From Rhodoplanes serenus (lineage in GTDB: Bacteria; Pseudomonadota; Alphaproteobacteria; Rhizobiales; Xanthobacteraceae), in NCBI GenBank assembly GCA_945897515.1, contig CAMDFO010000003.1, positions 50,777 through 114,776 on the forward strand: a stretch of DNA of 64,000 bases, read 5' to 3'. The notes under the pieces are model-generated. The model saw nothing but the letters and a program-made list of their open reading frames with translations. It was not told where the DNA came from and did not search any database. How positions within the stretch are numbered: position 1 is the stretch's first letter; each line of letters opens with the position of its first letter. The position numbers were made by a program, and so were the translations under genes. Positions 49,058 through 58,492 of the stretch are shown here, in pieces.

Positions 49058-49921
49058 ATGCCAAAGCTCACGACCACGGCCAACGCCAATGCCAAAAAGC
49101 CCAAGCTCGCCGTGCCGCCGGGCGCCTGCGACACCCACATCCATCTGTTCGGACCGGGCGGGAAATACCCGTGGGCGCCCGACAGCCCCTACAGCGCGCA
49201 CGACGCCCCGCCGGAGATGCTGTTCGATCTCCAGAAAATTCTGGGATTGAGCACCGCCGTCATTGTCAGCCCCGGCGGCTACGGCCGCGACTACACCATG
49301 CTCGCCGACGTGCTGACGAAATACCCGAAGCGCTTTCGCGGGATCGCGTTGGTGAAGGACGATATTCCGACATCGGAGTTGGCGCGGCTGACCAAGCTCG
49401 GCGTCAAAGGCATGCGAATGATGAGCACGAAACGCGGCAGCCACGTGCCGAATTTCGATCCCGGCATCGCCGCGCGCGTTCACGAGCACGGCTGGCACAT
49501 CCAGTTCTATCCGCACGGCACCGACATCACCGAATATGCCGACAAGCTGCTGTCCTTGAAGAACGACATCGTGCTCGACCACTTCGCCAGCATTCCGGCC
49601 GCCGGGGGCGTCGATCAGCCGGCGATGAAGGCGATGATGAAGATGCTCGACACCGGCCGGGTCTGGCTCAAGCTGTCGGGCCCGATGCGCTGCACGCTGG
49701 AGAACGTGCCGTATCCATCCGTGACGCCGATGGCGCACGCCTTCGTCAAGCACGCGCCGGAGCGGATGGTGTGGGGTTCGGACTGGCCGCACGTCAATCT
49801 CGACGGCCGCGAGATGCCCGACGACGGCGACCTGCTCGACCTGATGAGCGAGTGGGTGCCGGACGAAAAGACGCGCAACCGCATCCTGGTCGACAACGCC
49901 AACAAGCTTTACGGATTCTAG
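49058..49921 (+). CDS. Amidohydrolase family protein (pyrone dicarboxylate lactonase-like)
   Basis: GACDTHIHLFGPGGKYPWAPDSPYSAHDAP, VLDHFASIPAAGG, VWGSDWPHVN. Confidence 0.88.
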   Translation: MPKLTTTANANAKKPKLAVPPGACDTHIHLFGPGGKYPWAPDSPYSAHDAPPEMLFDLQKILGLSTAVIVSPGGYGRDYTMLADVLTKYPKRFRGIALVKDDIPTSELARLTKLGVKGMRMMSTKRGSHVPNFDPGIAARVHEHGWHIQFYPHGTDITEYADKLLSLKNDIVLDHFASIPAAGGVDQPAMKAMMKMLDTGRVWLKLSGPMRCTLENVPYPSVTPMAHAFVKHAPERMVWGSDWPHVNLDGREMPDDGDLLDLMSEWVPDEKTRNRILVDNANKLYGF

Positions 49922-51036
49922 GGTCGGTCGCGGCGCAACTCGATGCCGGCATGCGCGATCACCTTGCGCATGACGTTGGGCAACGCCTCGCCATGAAGCT
50001 CCGCGAGCGGCACCCATCGCATACCGGCGGGGGCGTTCGCGCTCGCCGGCATCATTGCGACATACACCGACTGCTCCAGCGGGAAATGCGTGAACCCGTG
50101 CTCCACCACGCCCGATACGCGCCGCCATTTTGCCTTGAGCGGCGCTTGGTCGAGCGCACGCGTCTCGTCGAAGTCCTGTGTCCAGGCCGTGCTCGGGACC
50201 TCGGTCATGCCGCCGAGCAAGCCCTTGCTCGGCCGGCTGCGCACCAGCACGTGGCCGTCGGCGCGGATTACGACGAACGATGCACCGCGGCGTAGTTTTC
50301 CTTCGACCTTCGCGGCCTTGCGCGGGAATGTCTCCGCATCGCCGCGCCGGCGCGCTTCGCACGGATCGAACCACGGACACAGCGAACACGCCGGCTTCTT
50401 CGGCGTGCAGATGGTGGCGCCGAGGTCCATCATCGCCTGCGTGAAGTCGCCGGGACGGCTTTCGGGCACCAGCGTCTTGGCGAAGCGTCGGATTTCGGTT
50501 TTCGCGGCCGGCAGCGGCATCTCCACTGCGAACAGCCGCGCAACCACGCGCTCGATATTGCCGTCGATCGCTACCGCACGCCGGTCGAACGCGATGGCGG
50601 CGATCGCCGCAGCCGTATAGGCCCCGACGCCGGGCAGCGTGCGCAACGCGTCCTCGGTTACGGGAAATCGCCCACCATGCTCGGCCACGACGGCTCCCGC
50701 GCAGGCGTGCAGATTGCGGGCGCGGGCGTAGTAGCCGAGCCCGGCCCAGGCCCGCAGCACGTCGTCGAGCGGCGCCGCGGCGAGTTCATCCACGTTCGGC
50801 CAGCGTTGCAGGAAGCGCACGTAATACGGCGCGACCGCTTTCACGGTGGTCTGCTGCAGCATGATTTCCGACAGCCACACGCGATAGGCATCCGCCGTCT
50901 CGCCGGGCATGGCGCGCCACGGCAATACCCGGCGATGGCGGTCGTACCAGGCGAGCAGCGCCGCGGGATCGGGCGCGTCAGCCGCCGTCTCCTTGACTGT
51001 CGGCTTTTTTCGCTGCGCCGCGCCTGCTACCCTCAT
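49918..51036 (-). CDS. mutY: A/G-specific adenine glycosylase
   Basis: VLPWRAMPGETADAYRVWLSEIMLQQTTVKAV, LPGVGAYTAAAIAAIAFDRRAVAIDGNIERV, CSLCPWFDPCEA. Confidence 0.95.
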   Translation of the reverse strand: MRVAGAAQRKKPTVKETAADAPDPAALLAWYDRHRRVLPWRAMPGETADAYRVWLSEIMLQQTTVKAVAPYYVRFLQRWPNVDELAAAPLDDVLRAWAGLGYYARARNLHACAGAVVAEHGGRFPVTEDALRTLPGVGAYTAAAIAAIAFDRRAVAIDGNIERVVARLFAVEMPLPAAKTEIRRFAKTLVPESRPGDFTQAMMDLGATICTPKKPACSLCPWFDPCEARRRGDAETFPRKAAKVEGKLRRGASFVVIRADGHVLVRSRPSKGLLGGMTEVPSTAWTQDFDETRALDQAPLKAKWRRVSGVVEHGFTHFPLEQSVYVAMMPASANAPAGMRWVPLAELHGEALPNVMRKVIAHAGIELRRDRP

Positions 51037-51063
51037 GCGACCGATGTGACAGAGGCGCACGCC

Positions 51064-51534
51064 GTGAACAAGCCCCGTCCGCCCCGCGCCTTGTCCGTTC
51101 TCGCCAACGAATTCCTGGCGGACACGTTCAAGAAGCAGGGCTTTGCCTCCACCGAACTGGTGACGCGCTGGCCGGATATCGTCGGCGGGGAGATCGCGGC
51201 CCACGCCCAGCCGATCAAGATCCAGTGGCAGCGCGCGCACGACGGCGAGCCGACCGAGCCGGCGACGCTGGTTCTGCGCGTCGAGGGCCCGGCGGCGATC
51301 GAAATTCAGCATCAGTCCAGCGTCATTCTCGAACGCATCAACCGCTTTTTCGGCTGGCAGGCGGTCGGACGGCTGGCGCTCCGCCAGGCGCCGCTGAAGC
51401 GGCACGCCCGCCCGGCGCGGCCGCAGATCGATCCGGCCGCGACCGCCCGCGTCGCCGCCACACTGGATGCCGTCGTTGACGAGGACCTGCGCATGGCGCT
51501 GGCCCGGCTCGGCGCCGCGGTGAAGAAGGGTTGA
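51064..51534 (+). CDS. DUF721 (DciA-like) domain protein
   Basis: LANEFLADTFKKQGFASTELVTRWPDIVGGEIAAHAQPIKI, EIQHQSSVILERINRFFGWQAV; GTG start. Confidence 0.82.
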   Translation: MNKPRPPRALSVLANEFLADTFKKQGFASTELVTRWPDIVGGEIAAHAQPIKIQWQRAHDGEPTEPATLVLRVEGPAAIEIQHQSSVILERINRFFGWQAVGRLALRQAPLKRHARPARPQIDPAATARVAATLDAVVDEDLRMALARLGAAVKKG

Positions 51535-51694
51535 GCGGCTGAAAGACCGCCAAATCCTGCAATTTTCACGAGTTTACCGCGATCAAACGAACGTGACCGG
51601 GCGGCCGCCGCGGCCCTTGGCGAACCGGCCCGCGAATGCCACATTCCGGCCCAATAGGACCGTGGCCGGATCGGCCATTGCACGGAGCTTCCCA

Positions 51695-52348
51695 GTGATC
51701 ACACGACGGAAATTCATAGCGGGCACAAGCTCGCTCGCCATCGCTGCCGCGTTGATGTCGGTCGCGGATCTCGTCCTTGCGCCGGCCGCCTGGGCGCAGG
51801 AGGTCAGCGTCGCCGAGCTGATGCAGCCCGGCCCGCTCGACGAGATGTCGATCGGCAAGAACGACGCGCCGGTCACCATCATCGAATACGCGTCGATGAC
51901 CTGCAGCCATTGCGCGGCGTTCCACAACCGCAGCTATCCGGAGATGAAGAAGCGCTGGATCGACACCGGCAAGGCCCGCTACATCCTGCGCGAGTTCCCG
52001 CTCGACCCGCTGTCGGCAGGCGCCTTCATGCTGGCGCGCTGCGCCGGCAAGGACCGCTACTTCCCGCTGGTCGAGACGCTGTTCAACCAGCAGAATACCT
52101 GGGTGGTGCAGCGACCGATCGAGCCGCTGCTCGCTATCGCCCGCCAGGCCGGCTTCACCCAGCAGACCTTCGACGCCTGCCTGAAGGACCAGAAGATGCT
52201 CGAGGGCATCGAGGCGGTGCGCAACCGCGGCGCCGAGAAGCTCGGGGTCAATTCGACGCCGACCTTCTTCATCAACGGCAAGAAGTACAACGGCGTGCTC
52301 ACGGTCGAGGACCTGGAAAAGGCGATCGAGCCGCTGCTCAAGAGCTGA
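51695..52348 (+). CDS. DsbA-family thioredoxin-fold protein, exported
   Basis: TRRKFIAGTSS signal, ITIIEYASMTCSHCAAFHNRSYPEMKKRWIDTGK (CSHC), GVNSTPTFFINGKKYNG. Confidence 0.92.
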   Translation: MITRRKFIAGTSSLAIAAALMSVADLVLAPAAWAQEVSVAELMQPGPLDEMSIGKNDAPVTIIEYASMTCSHCAAFHNRSYPEMKKRWIDTGKARYILREFPLDPLSAGAFMLARCAGKDRYFPLVETLFNQQNTWVVQRPIEPLLAIARQAGFTQQTFDACLKDQKMLEGIEAVRNRGAEKLGVNSTPTFFINGKKYNGVLTVEDLEKAIEPLLKS

Positions 52349-52572
52349 GCGACCCACCGCAGCGAATCAGTTAAACGACGCAGCGTCGACGCGGCAATTC
52401 CAACCGCGCCGCGCTGCCATGTCGTCACGCAACCCGAGGCCGTGGGAAGTTTTCCCCTATTCCTTTGAAGTTCCGTGCATTTTCGCGCCAAGCCGCGAAC
52501 AAAGATCGGGATAAGTGACACCTGCGGTTGCCCCGGCGGTCGGGGCGATTCATTGTCGCCCGCGATACGGAT

Positions 52573-52590
52573 GGGCCCCGAGCGGGGCCC
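52573..52590. promoter_or_regulatory. 18-bp perfect palindrome GGGCCCCG-AG-CGGGGCCC just upstream of smc
   Basis: 8-bp arms with 2-nt spacer, 19 bp before the smc ATG. Confidence 0.5.
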
Positions 52591-52609
52591 CAATTGGAAT
52601 GATGCCGGC

Positions 52610-55600
52610 ATGAAGCTCACGCGACTGCGCCTGATCGGATTCAAGTCCTTCGTCGAACCGACCGATTTTCTGATCGAGCCGGGCCTGACCGGCGTGGTCG
52701 GGCCGAACGGCTGCGGCAAGTCCAACCTGGTCGAAGCGCTGCGCTGGGTCATGGGCGAGACCTCGTTCAAGTCGATGCGCGCCTCCGAGATGGACGACGT
52801 GATCTTCTCCGGCACCAACAACCGGCCGGCGCGCAACACCGCCGAGGTCGCGATCCGGATCGACAATTCCAAGCACGCGGCGCCGACCCAGTTCAACGAG
52901 CACGAGACCATCGATATCTCGCGGCGGATCGAGCGCGAAAAGGGTTCGCTCTATCGCATCAACGGCAGCGACGTGCGCGCGCGCGACGTCATGACATTGT
53001 TTGCCGACGCTTCGACCGGCTCGCGATCGCCGGCGCTGGTGCATCAGGGCCGCATCGGCGAGATCATCCAGGCCAAGCCCGAGCAACGCCGCCGGGTGCT
53101 CGAAGAAGCCGCCGGCATTTCCGGCCTGCACGCGCGCCGCCATGAGGCCGAACTGCGGCTCAAGGCGGCCGAGAGCAATCTGCTGCGCGTCGAGGACGTG
53201 GTGCGCCAGCTCTCCAGCCAGATCGATGCGTTGAAGCGCCAAGCCCGCCAAGCGGTGCGCTACAAGGCGGTCGCAGCCGACATCCGCAAGGCGGAATCGA
53301 CGCTCTATCATCTGCGTTGGATCGGGGCGAACGCCGAAGTCGCCGAGGCCGAGCGGGCCAAGGATTTGAGCGTCCGCGCCGTCGCGGAAGCCACCATCGC
53401 CCAGACCGAGGCCGGCAGGGGCCGCGAGGAAGCCCAGGCCGCGGTGCCGCCGCTGCGCGAAGCCGAGGCCCGCGCCGCCGCCGCATTGCAGCGCCTGATC
53501 AACGCCCGCGATGCGCTCGACGCCGAAGAGACCCGCGCCCGCGAGCGCATGGCCGAGCTCGACCGCAGGCTCGCGCAGTTGCAGGAAGACCTGGCGCGCG
53601 AGCGCGCGCTTGCCGCCGACGCCCAGTCGACGCTGGAACGGCTCGACGCCGAGGAAGCCACCCTCAAGCAGGAGGTGGCCGGCATCGTGCAGCTTCGCAC
53701 CGGCGTCGACGAGCGCGTCGCCACTGCCGAAGACGTGCTGCAAGCCGCCGAAAAGACCTTCAGCGAATTGACCGGCGCACTCGCCGACCTGACCGCGAAG
53801 CGCAACCAGCTCACCAACGCGTCCGCCGAACAGGCCGGACGCACCGCCCGCATCGAAAGCGAAATCGCCAACATCGAAGCCGGGCTTGCGGCCGCCGCGG
53901 AAAGCCGGCCCGATCTCGGCGCACTCGCCGCCACGCTCGATGAGGCGCAAGCCGCCGTCGCCGAGGCCGAACAGGCCGCGACCCTGGCCGAAGCCGCGCA
54001 TGTCGCGGCTCGCAAGGAACTGGAAGCTGCGCGAGCTCCGCTGACCGACGCCGAACGCGCGACGCAGCGGCTGGAGACCGAAGCCAAGACCCTGATGAAG
54101 CTGCTTGCCGTCGAGAGCCAGAATCTCTGGCCGCCGGTGATGGACAACATCCAGGTCGGCAAGGGCTACGAGAAGGCGCTGGGCGCAGCGCTCGGCGACG
54201 ATCTTGACGCGCCGGCCGATCCGTCGTCGCCGATGCGCTGGTCGGGCGCAACGCTCGATCCCGCCGATCCAGCACTGCCCGAGGGTGTAACGGCGCTGTC
54301 GCAGCACGTCACCGCGCCGCCCGAATTGGCCCGCCGCCTCGCCCAGATCGGCGTGATCGCGCGCGCCGACGGCCCGCGTCTGATCGCGCTGCTCAAGCCG
54401 GGCCAGCGGCTGGTTTCGCTCGAAGGCGACCTGTGGCGGTGGGACGGCTTCGCGGCCGATGCCCATGCGCCGACCGGCGCGGCGCGGCGGCTGGCCGAGC
54501 GCGGCCGGCTCGCGGATATCGACGGCGAACTGGTCACCGCGCGCGCCGAACTGGAAACGCGTCGCGCTCACGTGGAGAAGACGACGGCGGAACTCGCCGC
54601 CGCGGCGGCCGCCGAGAGCGCCGCGCGCGAGCGCAGGCGTACGACGCAGCGCGAGGCCGATGCCGCGCGCGAGCTGCATGGCGCGGCCGAGCGTGAAATC
54701 GCGCGCAATGCCGCGCGGGTGTCGGCGCTGACCGAGGCCAAGACCCGGCTGATCGCCGGCCGCGACGAGGCGCAGGCCGCCCGCCAGGATGCCGAGACCG
54801 CGCTGGCCGCCCTGCCCCCGTCGGCCGAGCTGGAAGAAAAACTTGCCGCCGTCCGCAGCGATATCGAAGGCAAGCGCATCGCCGCAGCCGACGTGCGCGC
54901 CGAGGCGCAGGCGCTGGCGCGCGAGGCCGAACTGGCCGACCGCCGTCTCAACGCCATCGGCGCCGACCGTACGCAGTGGAGCGAGCGCCGCGACAGTGCG
55001 AGCGCGCAAATCGGCACGCTGGAAACGCGTAACAGCGAGACCAACGAGGAGCGCGCCGCGCTCGCTGGCGCGCCAGCAGCCTTTGCCGAAAAGCGCCAGG
55101 TGCTGATCGGCGAGATCGAAGGCGCCGAAGGCACGCGCCGCGAGGCCGCCGACCGGCTGGCCGAAGCCGAGACCGTGCTGAACACCTTCGATCGCGCGGT
55201 GCGCGCCGCGCTCGAAGCGCTCGGCGCCGCCCGCGAGGAAGCGGCGCGCGCCGAAGAGCGCGTCGACGGCGCGCGGCGGCGGCTCACCGACATCGCCCAC
55301 GAGATCAAGGAAATTCTCGAGGTCGAGCCCGACGGCGTCGCGGCGCTGGCAGGCATCGAGTCCGACGCCACGCTGCCCGACGTCGCCAGCATCGAGGCCG
55401 ACCTGGAAAAGCTGCGGCGCGATCGCGAGCGGCTCGGCGCGGTCAACCTGCGCGCCGAGGAAGAGCTGGGCGAGATCGAAACCCAGCACACCACCCTCAC
55501 CGCTGAGCGCGACGATCTGGTCGAAGCCATCAAGCGGCTGCGCCAGGGCATCCAGAGCCTCAACAAGGAGGCGCGGGAGCGGCTCTTGACCTCGTTCGCC

Positions 55601-56059
55601 GTGGTCAACGGCCATTTCCAGCGGCTGTTTGCCGAGCTGTTCGGCGGCGGCACCGCGGAACTGCAACTGATCGAGAGCGACGATCCGCTGGAGGCCGGCC
55701 TCGAAATTTTGGCGAAGCCGCCCGGCAAGAAGCCGGCGACGCTGTCGCTGCTGTCCGGCGGCGAGCAGGCGCTGACCGCGCTGGCGCTGATCTTCGCCGT
55801 GTTCCTCACCAACCCGGCGCCGATCTGCGTGCTGGACGAAGTGGACGCGCCGCTCGACGACCACAATGTGGAGCGGTTCTGCGACCTTTTGGACGAGATG
55901 ATCCGCTCGACCGACACGCGCTTCGTCATCATCACCCACAACCCGATCACCATGGCGCGAATGAACCGGCTGTTCGGCGTGACCATGGCGGAACGCGGCG
56001 TCTCGCAGCTCGTTTCGGTCGATCTGGAGGCCGCGGTGAAGATCAGGGAAGCGGTCTGA
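52610..56059 (+). CDS. smc: Chromosome segregation protein SMC
   Basis: MKLTRLRLIGFKSFVEPTDFLIEPGLTGVVGPNGCGKSNLVEALRWVMGE, coiled coils, LLSGGEQALTALALIFAVFLTNPAPICVLDEVDAPLDDHNVERF. Confidence 0.97.
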   Translation: MKLTRLRLIGFKSFVEPTDFLIEPGLTGVVGPNGCGKSNLVEALRWVMGETSFKSMRASEMDDVIFSGTNNRPARNTAEVAIRIDNSKHAAPTQFNEHETIDISRRIEREKGSLYRINGSDVRARDVMTLFADASTGSRSPALVHQGRIGEIIQAKPEQRRRVLEEAAGISGLHARRHEAELRLKAAESNLLRVEDVVRQLSSQIDALKRQARQAVRYKAVAADIRKAESTLYHLRWIGANAEVAEAERAKDLSVRAVAEATIAQTEAGRGREEAQAAVPPLREAEARAAAALQRLINARDALDAEETRARERMAELDRRLAQLQEDLARERALAADAQSTLERLDAEEATLKQEVAGIVQLRTGVDERVATAEDVLQAAEKTFSELTGALADLTAKRNQLTNASAEQAGRTARIESEIANIEAGLAAAAESRPDLGALAATLDEAQAAVAEAEQAATLAEAAHVAARKELEAARAPLTDAERATQRLETEAKTLMKLLAVESQNLWPPVMDNIQVGKGYEKALGAALGDDLDAPADPSSPMRWSGATLDPADPALPEGVTALSQHVTAPPELARRLAQIGVIARADGPRLIALLKPGQRLVSLEGDLWRWDGFAADAHAPTGAARRLAERGRLADIDGELVTARAELETRRAHVEKTTAELAAAAAAESAARERRRTTQREADAARELHGAAEREIARNAARVSALTEAKTRLIAGRDEAQAARQDAETALAALPPSAELEEKLAAVRSDIEGKRIAAADVRAEAQALAREAELADRRLNAIGADRTQWSERRDSASAQIGTLETRNSETNEERAALAGAPAAFAEKRQVLIGEIEGAEGTRREAADRLAEAETVLNTFDRAVRAALEALGAAREEAARAEERVDGARRRLTDIAHEIKEILEVEPDGVAALAGIESDATLPDVASIEADLEKLRRDRERLGAVNLRAEEELGEIETQHTTLTAERDDLVEAIKRLRQGIQSLNKEARERLLTSFAVVNGHFQRLFAELFGGGTAELQLIESDDPLEAGLEILAKPPGKKPATLSLLSGGEQALTALALIFAVFLTNPAPICVLDEVDAPLDDHNVERFCDLLDEMIRSTDTRFVIITHNPITMARMNRLFGVTMAERGVSQLVSVDLEAAVKIREAV

Positions 56060-56139
56060 CGATCAAACGGCCCTCCCGGTTCTGAGGAACCATCGTCCGC
56101 GATAGCGATTTTCCTCCATAGGCATAGGAGGACAAATCC

Positions 56140-56448
56140 ATGACCCTTGATGACGATCGGACCCCGAATCCGCGCCGCGTACCAATCGAGTCCCCGAACG
56201 ACAATTCCCGCACGATGTGGATCGTGAGCGCCGTTGCCGCGATGCTGGTGCTCGGCATTCTGGTTTACGGCCTGAGCAGCACCTCGACCGACACCGCCTC
56301 CAACAACCAGCCCGCAACATCGAGCTCGGGCATGAGCAACAACGCCCGCGAGATGCCTGCTACCACGGGCTCGGCGGCGTCACCGGGCCGCACCGCGACT
56401 GAGTCCGCGCCCGCACCGGCCGCGCCGCCGGCACCCGCTCCTCGCTAG
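56140..56448 (+). CDS. Small single-TM protein with Ser/Thr/Ala/Pro-rich C-terminus
   Basis: NSRTMWIVSAVAAMLVLGILVYGLSS TM segment; RBS TAGGAGGAC. Confidence 0.6.
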   Translation: MTLDDDRTPNPRRVPIESPNDNSRTMWIVSAVAAMLVLGILVYGLSSTSTDTASNNQPATSSSGMSNNAREMPATTGSAASPGRTATESAPAPAAPPAPAPR

Positions 56449-56477
56449 TCCTTCAAAGGACGAAAGCACATGACGAC

Positions 56478-56504
56478 CCCCGGACGCCGTCGAGGCGTCC
56501 GGGG
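56478..56504. terminator. Perfect 11-bp GC hairpin (CCCCGGACGCC-gtcga-GGCGTCCGGGG), possible terminator
   Basis: Perfect inverted repeat after the 56140 gene; no U-tract. Confidence 0.4.
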
Positions 56505-56608
56505 TAGCGTATCGTTGCGGGCTTCGCCGCACGGCGCTCGGCCCGACACATCTTGTCGGGTCCGCCGAAAGCGCTCATCCTCCCGACCAAACAAGAGGGA
56601 GGAAGGCA

Positions 56609-57598
56609 ATGATCTCGCTTCGCATGTTATGCTTGGCCGTTGCGGGCGCGTGGCTCGCGGCCAGCGGTTCGGCAGCTTTGTCGCAGACGTCATCGCAGAC
56701 TTGGCCGACACGGACGGTCCAGGTCGTCAGCCCGTTCACCGCGGGCAACGCCAGCGACCTGATCGGCCGCATCACGCTCGAACAGGTGGCCAAGCAGGTC
56801 GGCCAGCCGTTCGTGGTCGAGAACCGGCCAGGCGGCGGCGGGACCATCGGCGTGGGCGCGGTCGCCAAGGCCGAACCCGACGGCTACACCGTGCTGCTGC
56901 ACTCGTCGTCGTTCAGTTCGGCTCTGGTGCACCACAAGTCCCTGCCCTACGACACCCTGAAGGATTTCGCTCCGGTGATCCCGATCGGTATCCAGCCGGT
57001 GGTGCTGATCACCGCGCCATCGAAGGGGTTCAAGACCGTCGCCGAGCTGGTGGCGGCCGCCAAGGCCAAGCCCGGCGCGATGAACTACGCTTCCGCCGGG
57101 ATCGGCTCGACCTCGCACATGGCGGGCGCGCGGTTCCAGCACGCCGCCGGCTTCCAGGCCCAGCACATCCCGTTCCGCGGACCGGCCGAGGCGTTCACCG
57201 AGGTGCTCTCGGGGCGCATCGATTTCTATTTCCTGCCGCTGGCGCCCGCGCTGTCGCTGGTCCAGCAGGGCAAGGTGGTGGCGCTCGCGGTCGGCGCGGA
57301 CAAGCGCTCGCCCGACCTGCCGAACGTCCCGACCATGGCCGAAGCCGGCCTGCCGAACGCCGCCTACCACTTCTGGGGCGGGCTGTTCATGCCGGCCAAG
57401 ACGCCGCCCGCGATCATCAAGCGGCTGCACGAGGAGGCCGCCAAGGCCCTGGCCGAGCCGTCGGTGCGGGAGCGGCTGGCCAAGACCGCCACCTCGCCGA
57501 TGCCGATGACCCCGGAGCAATTCACGAAATACTTCCACGACGACGTGGCCTCCACGGTAAAACTGGCCAAGGAGACCGGGATGGCGCCGTCGAACTGA
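56609..57598 (+). CDS. Bug/TctC family substrate-binding protein (5)
   Basis: TWPTRTVQVVSPFTAGNASDLIGRITLEQVAKQVGQPFVVENRPGGGGTIGVGAVAKAEPDGYT. Confidence 0.92.
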   Translation: MISLRMLCLAVAGAWLAASGSAALSQTSSQTWPTRTVQVVSPFTAGNASDLIGRITLEQVAKQVGQPFVVENRPGGGGTIGVGAVAKAEPDGYTVLLHSSSFSSALVHHKSLPYDTLKDFAPVIPIGIQPVVLITAPSKGFKTVAELVAAAKAKPGAMNYASAGIGSTSHMAGARFQHAAGFQAQHIPFRGPAEAFTEVLSGRIDFYFLPLAPALSLVQQGKVVALAVGADKRSPDLPNVPTMAEAGLPNAAYHFWGGLFMPAKTPPAIIKRLHEEAAKALAEPSVRERLAKTATSPMPMTPEQFTKYFHDDVASTVKLAKETGMAPSN

Positions 57599-57663
57599 TC
57601 CATTCCGGCCTCGGCCGCTACCTGGATACCGCGTAAAAACTTTCGGAGGGCGCAACAAAGTTC

Positions 57664-57688
57664 GGAACCAAACACGGGAAGCTGCGTT
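57664..57688 (+). promoter_or_regulatory. EcfG-type promoter GGAAC-N16-CGTT upstream of candidate sRNA
   Basis: GGAAC CAAACACGGGAAGCTG CGTT; exact consensus. Confidence 0.75.
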
Positions 57689-57695
57689 GAACCCC

Positions 57696-57778
57696 GTAAC
57701 CGTCGGGCGGCTCCCCCCTTACCCCCCGAACAGCCGTTCGACGAACCGACCCCAGGCTTCGGCCTGGGGTCTTTTTTT
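57696..57778 (+). ncRNA. Candidate stress-induced sRNA, GsrN-like architecture
   Basis: Stem GTCGGGCGGCT (57702-57712) / AGCCGTTCGAC (57732-57742) enclosing loop CCCCCCTTACCCCCCGAAC; followed by an intrinsic terminator; 5' end inferred from the promoter. Confidence 0.65.
57749..57778 (+). terminator. Intrinsic terminator ACCCCAGGC-TTCG-GCCTGGGGT-CTTTTTTT
   Basis: 9-bp stem, TTCG tetraloop, 7-T tract. Confidence 0.92.
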
Positions 57779-57864
57779 GCCGAACCCACAAACACCTGTG
57801 CAGGGCCGATCCCACCCGGGCGGTTTCTGCTAGGCTGTACGTCCCGTCCCCAGGAGCCAGTTCC

Positions 57865-58428
57865 ATGTCCACAACCGGCTGGATCGTTCTCGGAGTGATC
57901 GTCGTTCTCGTCGCCTGGATCGTCATGATCTACAACCAGCTCGTCGCCATGCGGCAGCGGGTCGGTCAGGCGTTCGCCGACGTGGATGTGCAGCTCAAGC
58001 AGCGGCACGATCTGATTCCCAATCTGGTCGAGACGGTGAAGGGCTACGCCGCGCACGAGCGCAGCACGCTCGAAGAGGTCGTCAAGCTGCGCAACACCGC
58101 CATGGCCGCCCAGGGTCCGGCCCAGCAGGCGGCGGCGGAGAACATGCTGTCCGGCGCGCTGCGGCAATTGTTCGCGCTTTCGGAGGCCTATCCGGACCTC
58201 AAGGCCAACGCGAACTTCCAGCAGCTCCAGGCCGAATTGAGCGACATCGAAAACAAGCTCGCCGCGGCGCGGCGGTTCTTCAACAACGCGGTCCAGGAAT
58301 ACAACACCGGCATCCAGCAGTTCCCGGCCGCGCTGTTCGCCCGGACGCTGGGCTTTGGCGAGCGCGAGTTCTTCGACGTCGGCACCGACCGGCCGACCTT
58401 GGAGAAGACACCGCAGGTCAAGTTCTAG
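57865..58428 (+). CDS. LemA family protein
   Basis: YNQLVAMRQRVGQAFADVDVQLKQRHDLIPNLVETVKGYAAHE, YNTGIQQFPAALFA. Confidence 0.95.
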   Translation: MSTTGWIVLGVIVVLVAWIVMIYNQLVAMRQRVGQAFADVDVQLKQRHDLIPNLVETVKGYAAHERSTLEEVVKLRNTAMAAQGPAQQAAAENMLSGALRQLFALSEAYPDLKANANFQQLQAELSDIENKLAAARRFFNNAVQEYNTGIQQFPAALFARTLGFGEREFFDVGTDRPTLEKTPQVKF

Positions 58429-58492
58429 GCGTCAGCCGAGGGCCGGCCGGAAGCGGCCCAAAACGCCCCAGAGAACGCACCAGGAGCGGACC

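Noticed and set aside
48779-50389. 536-aa minus-strand ORF opposite an amidohydrolase
   Set aside because: Arg/His/Val-rich antisense frame; the plus-strand hydrolase has the expected metal-binding motifs
52550-55939. 1129-aa minus-strand ORF opposite smc
   Set aside because: Composition mirrors the high-GC SMC coding strand and the sense frame has clear SMC motifs; antisense artefact
56087-56114. GGAAC followed 16 nt later by GATT upstream of the 56140 small protein, as a third EcfG promoter
   Set aside because: The -10 half does not match CGTT closely enough; kept only as a note
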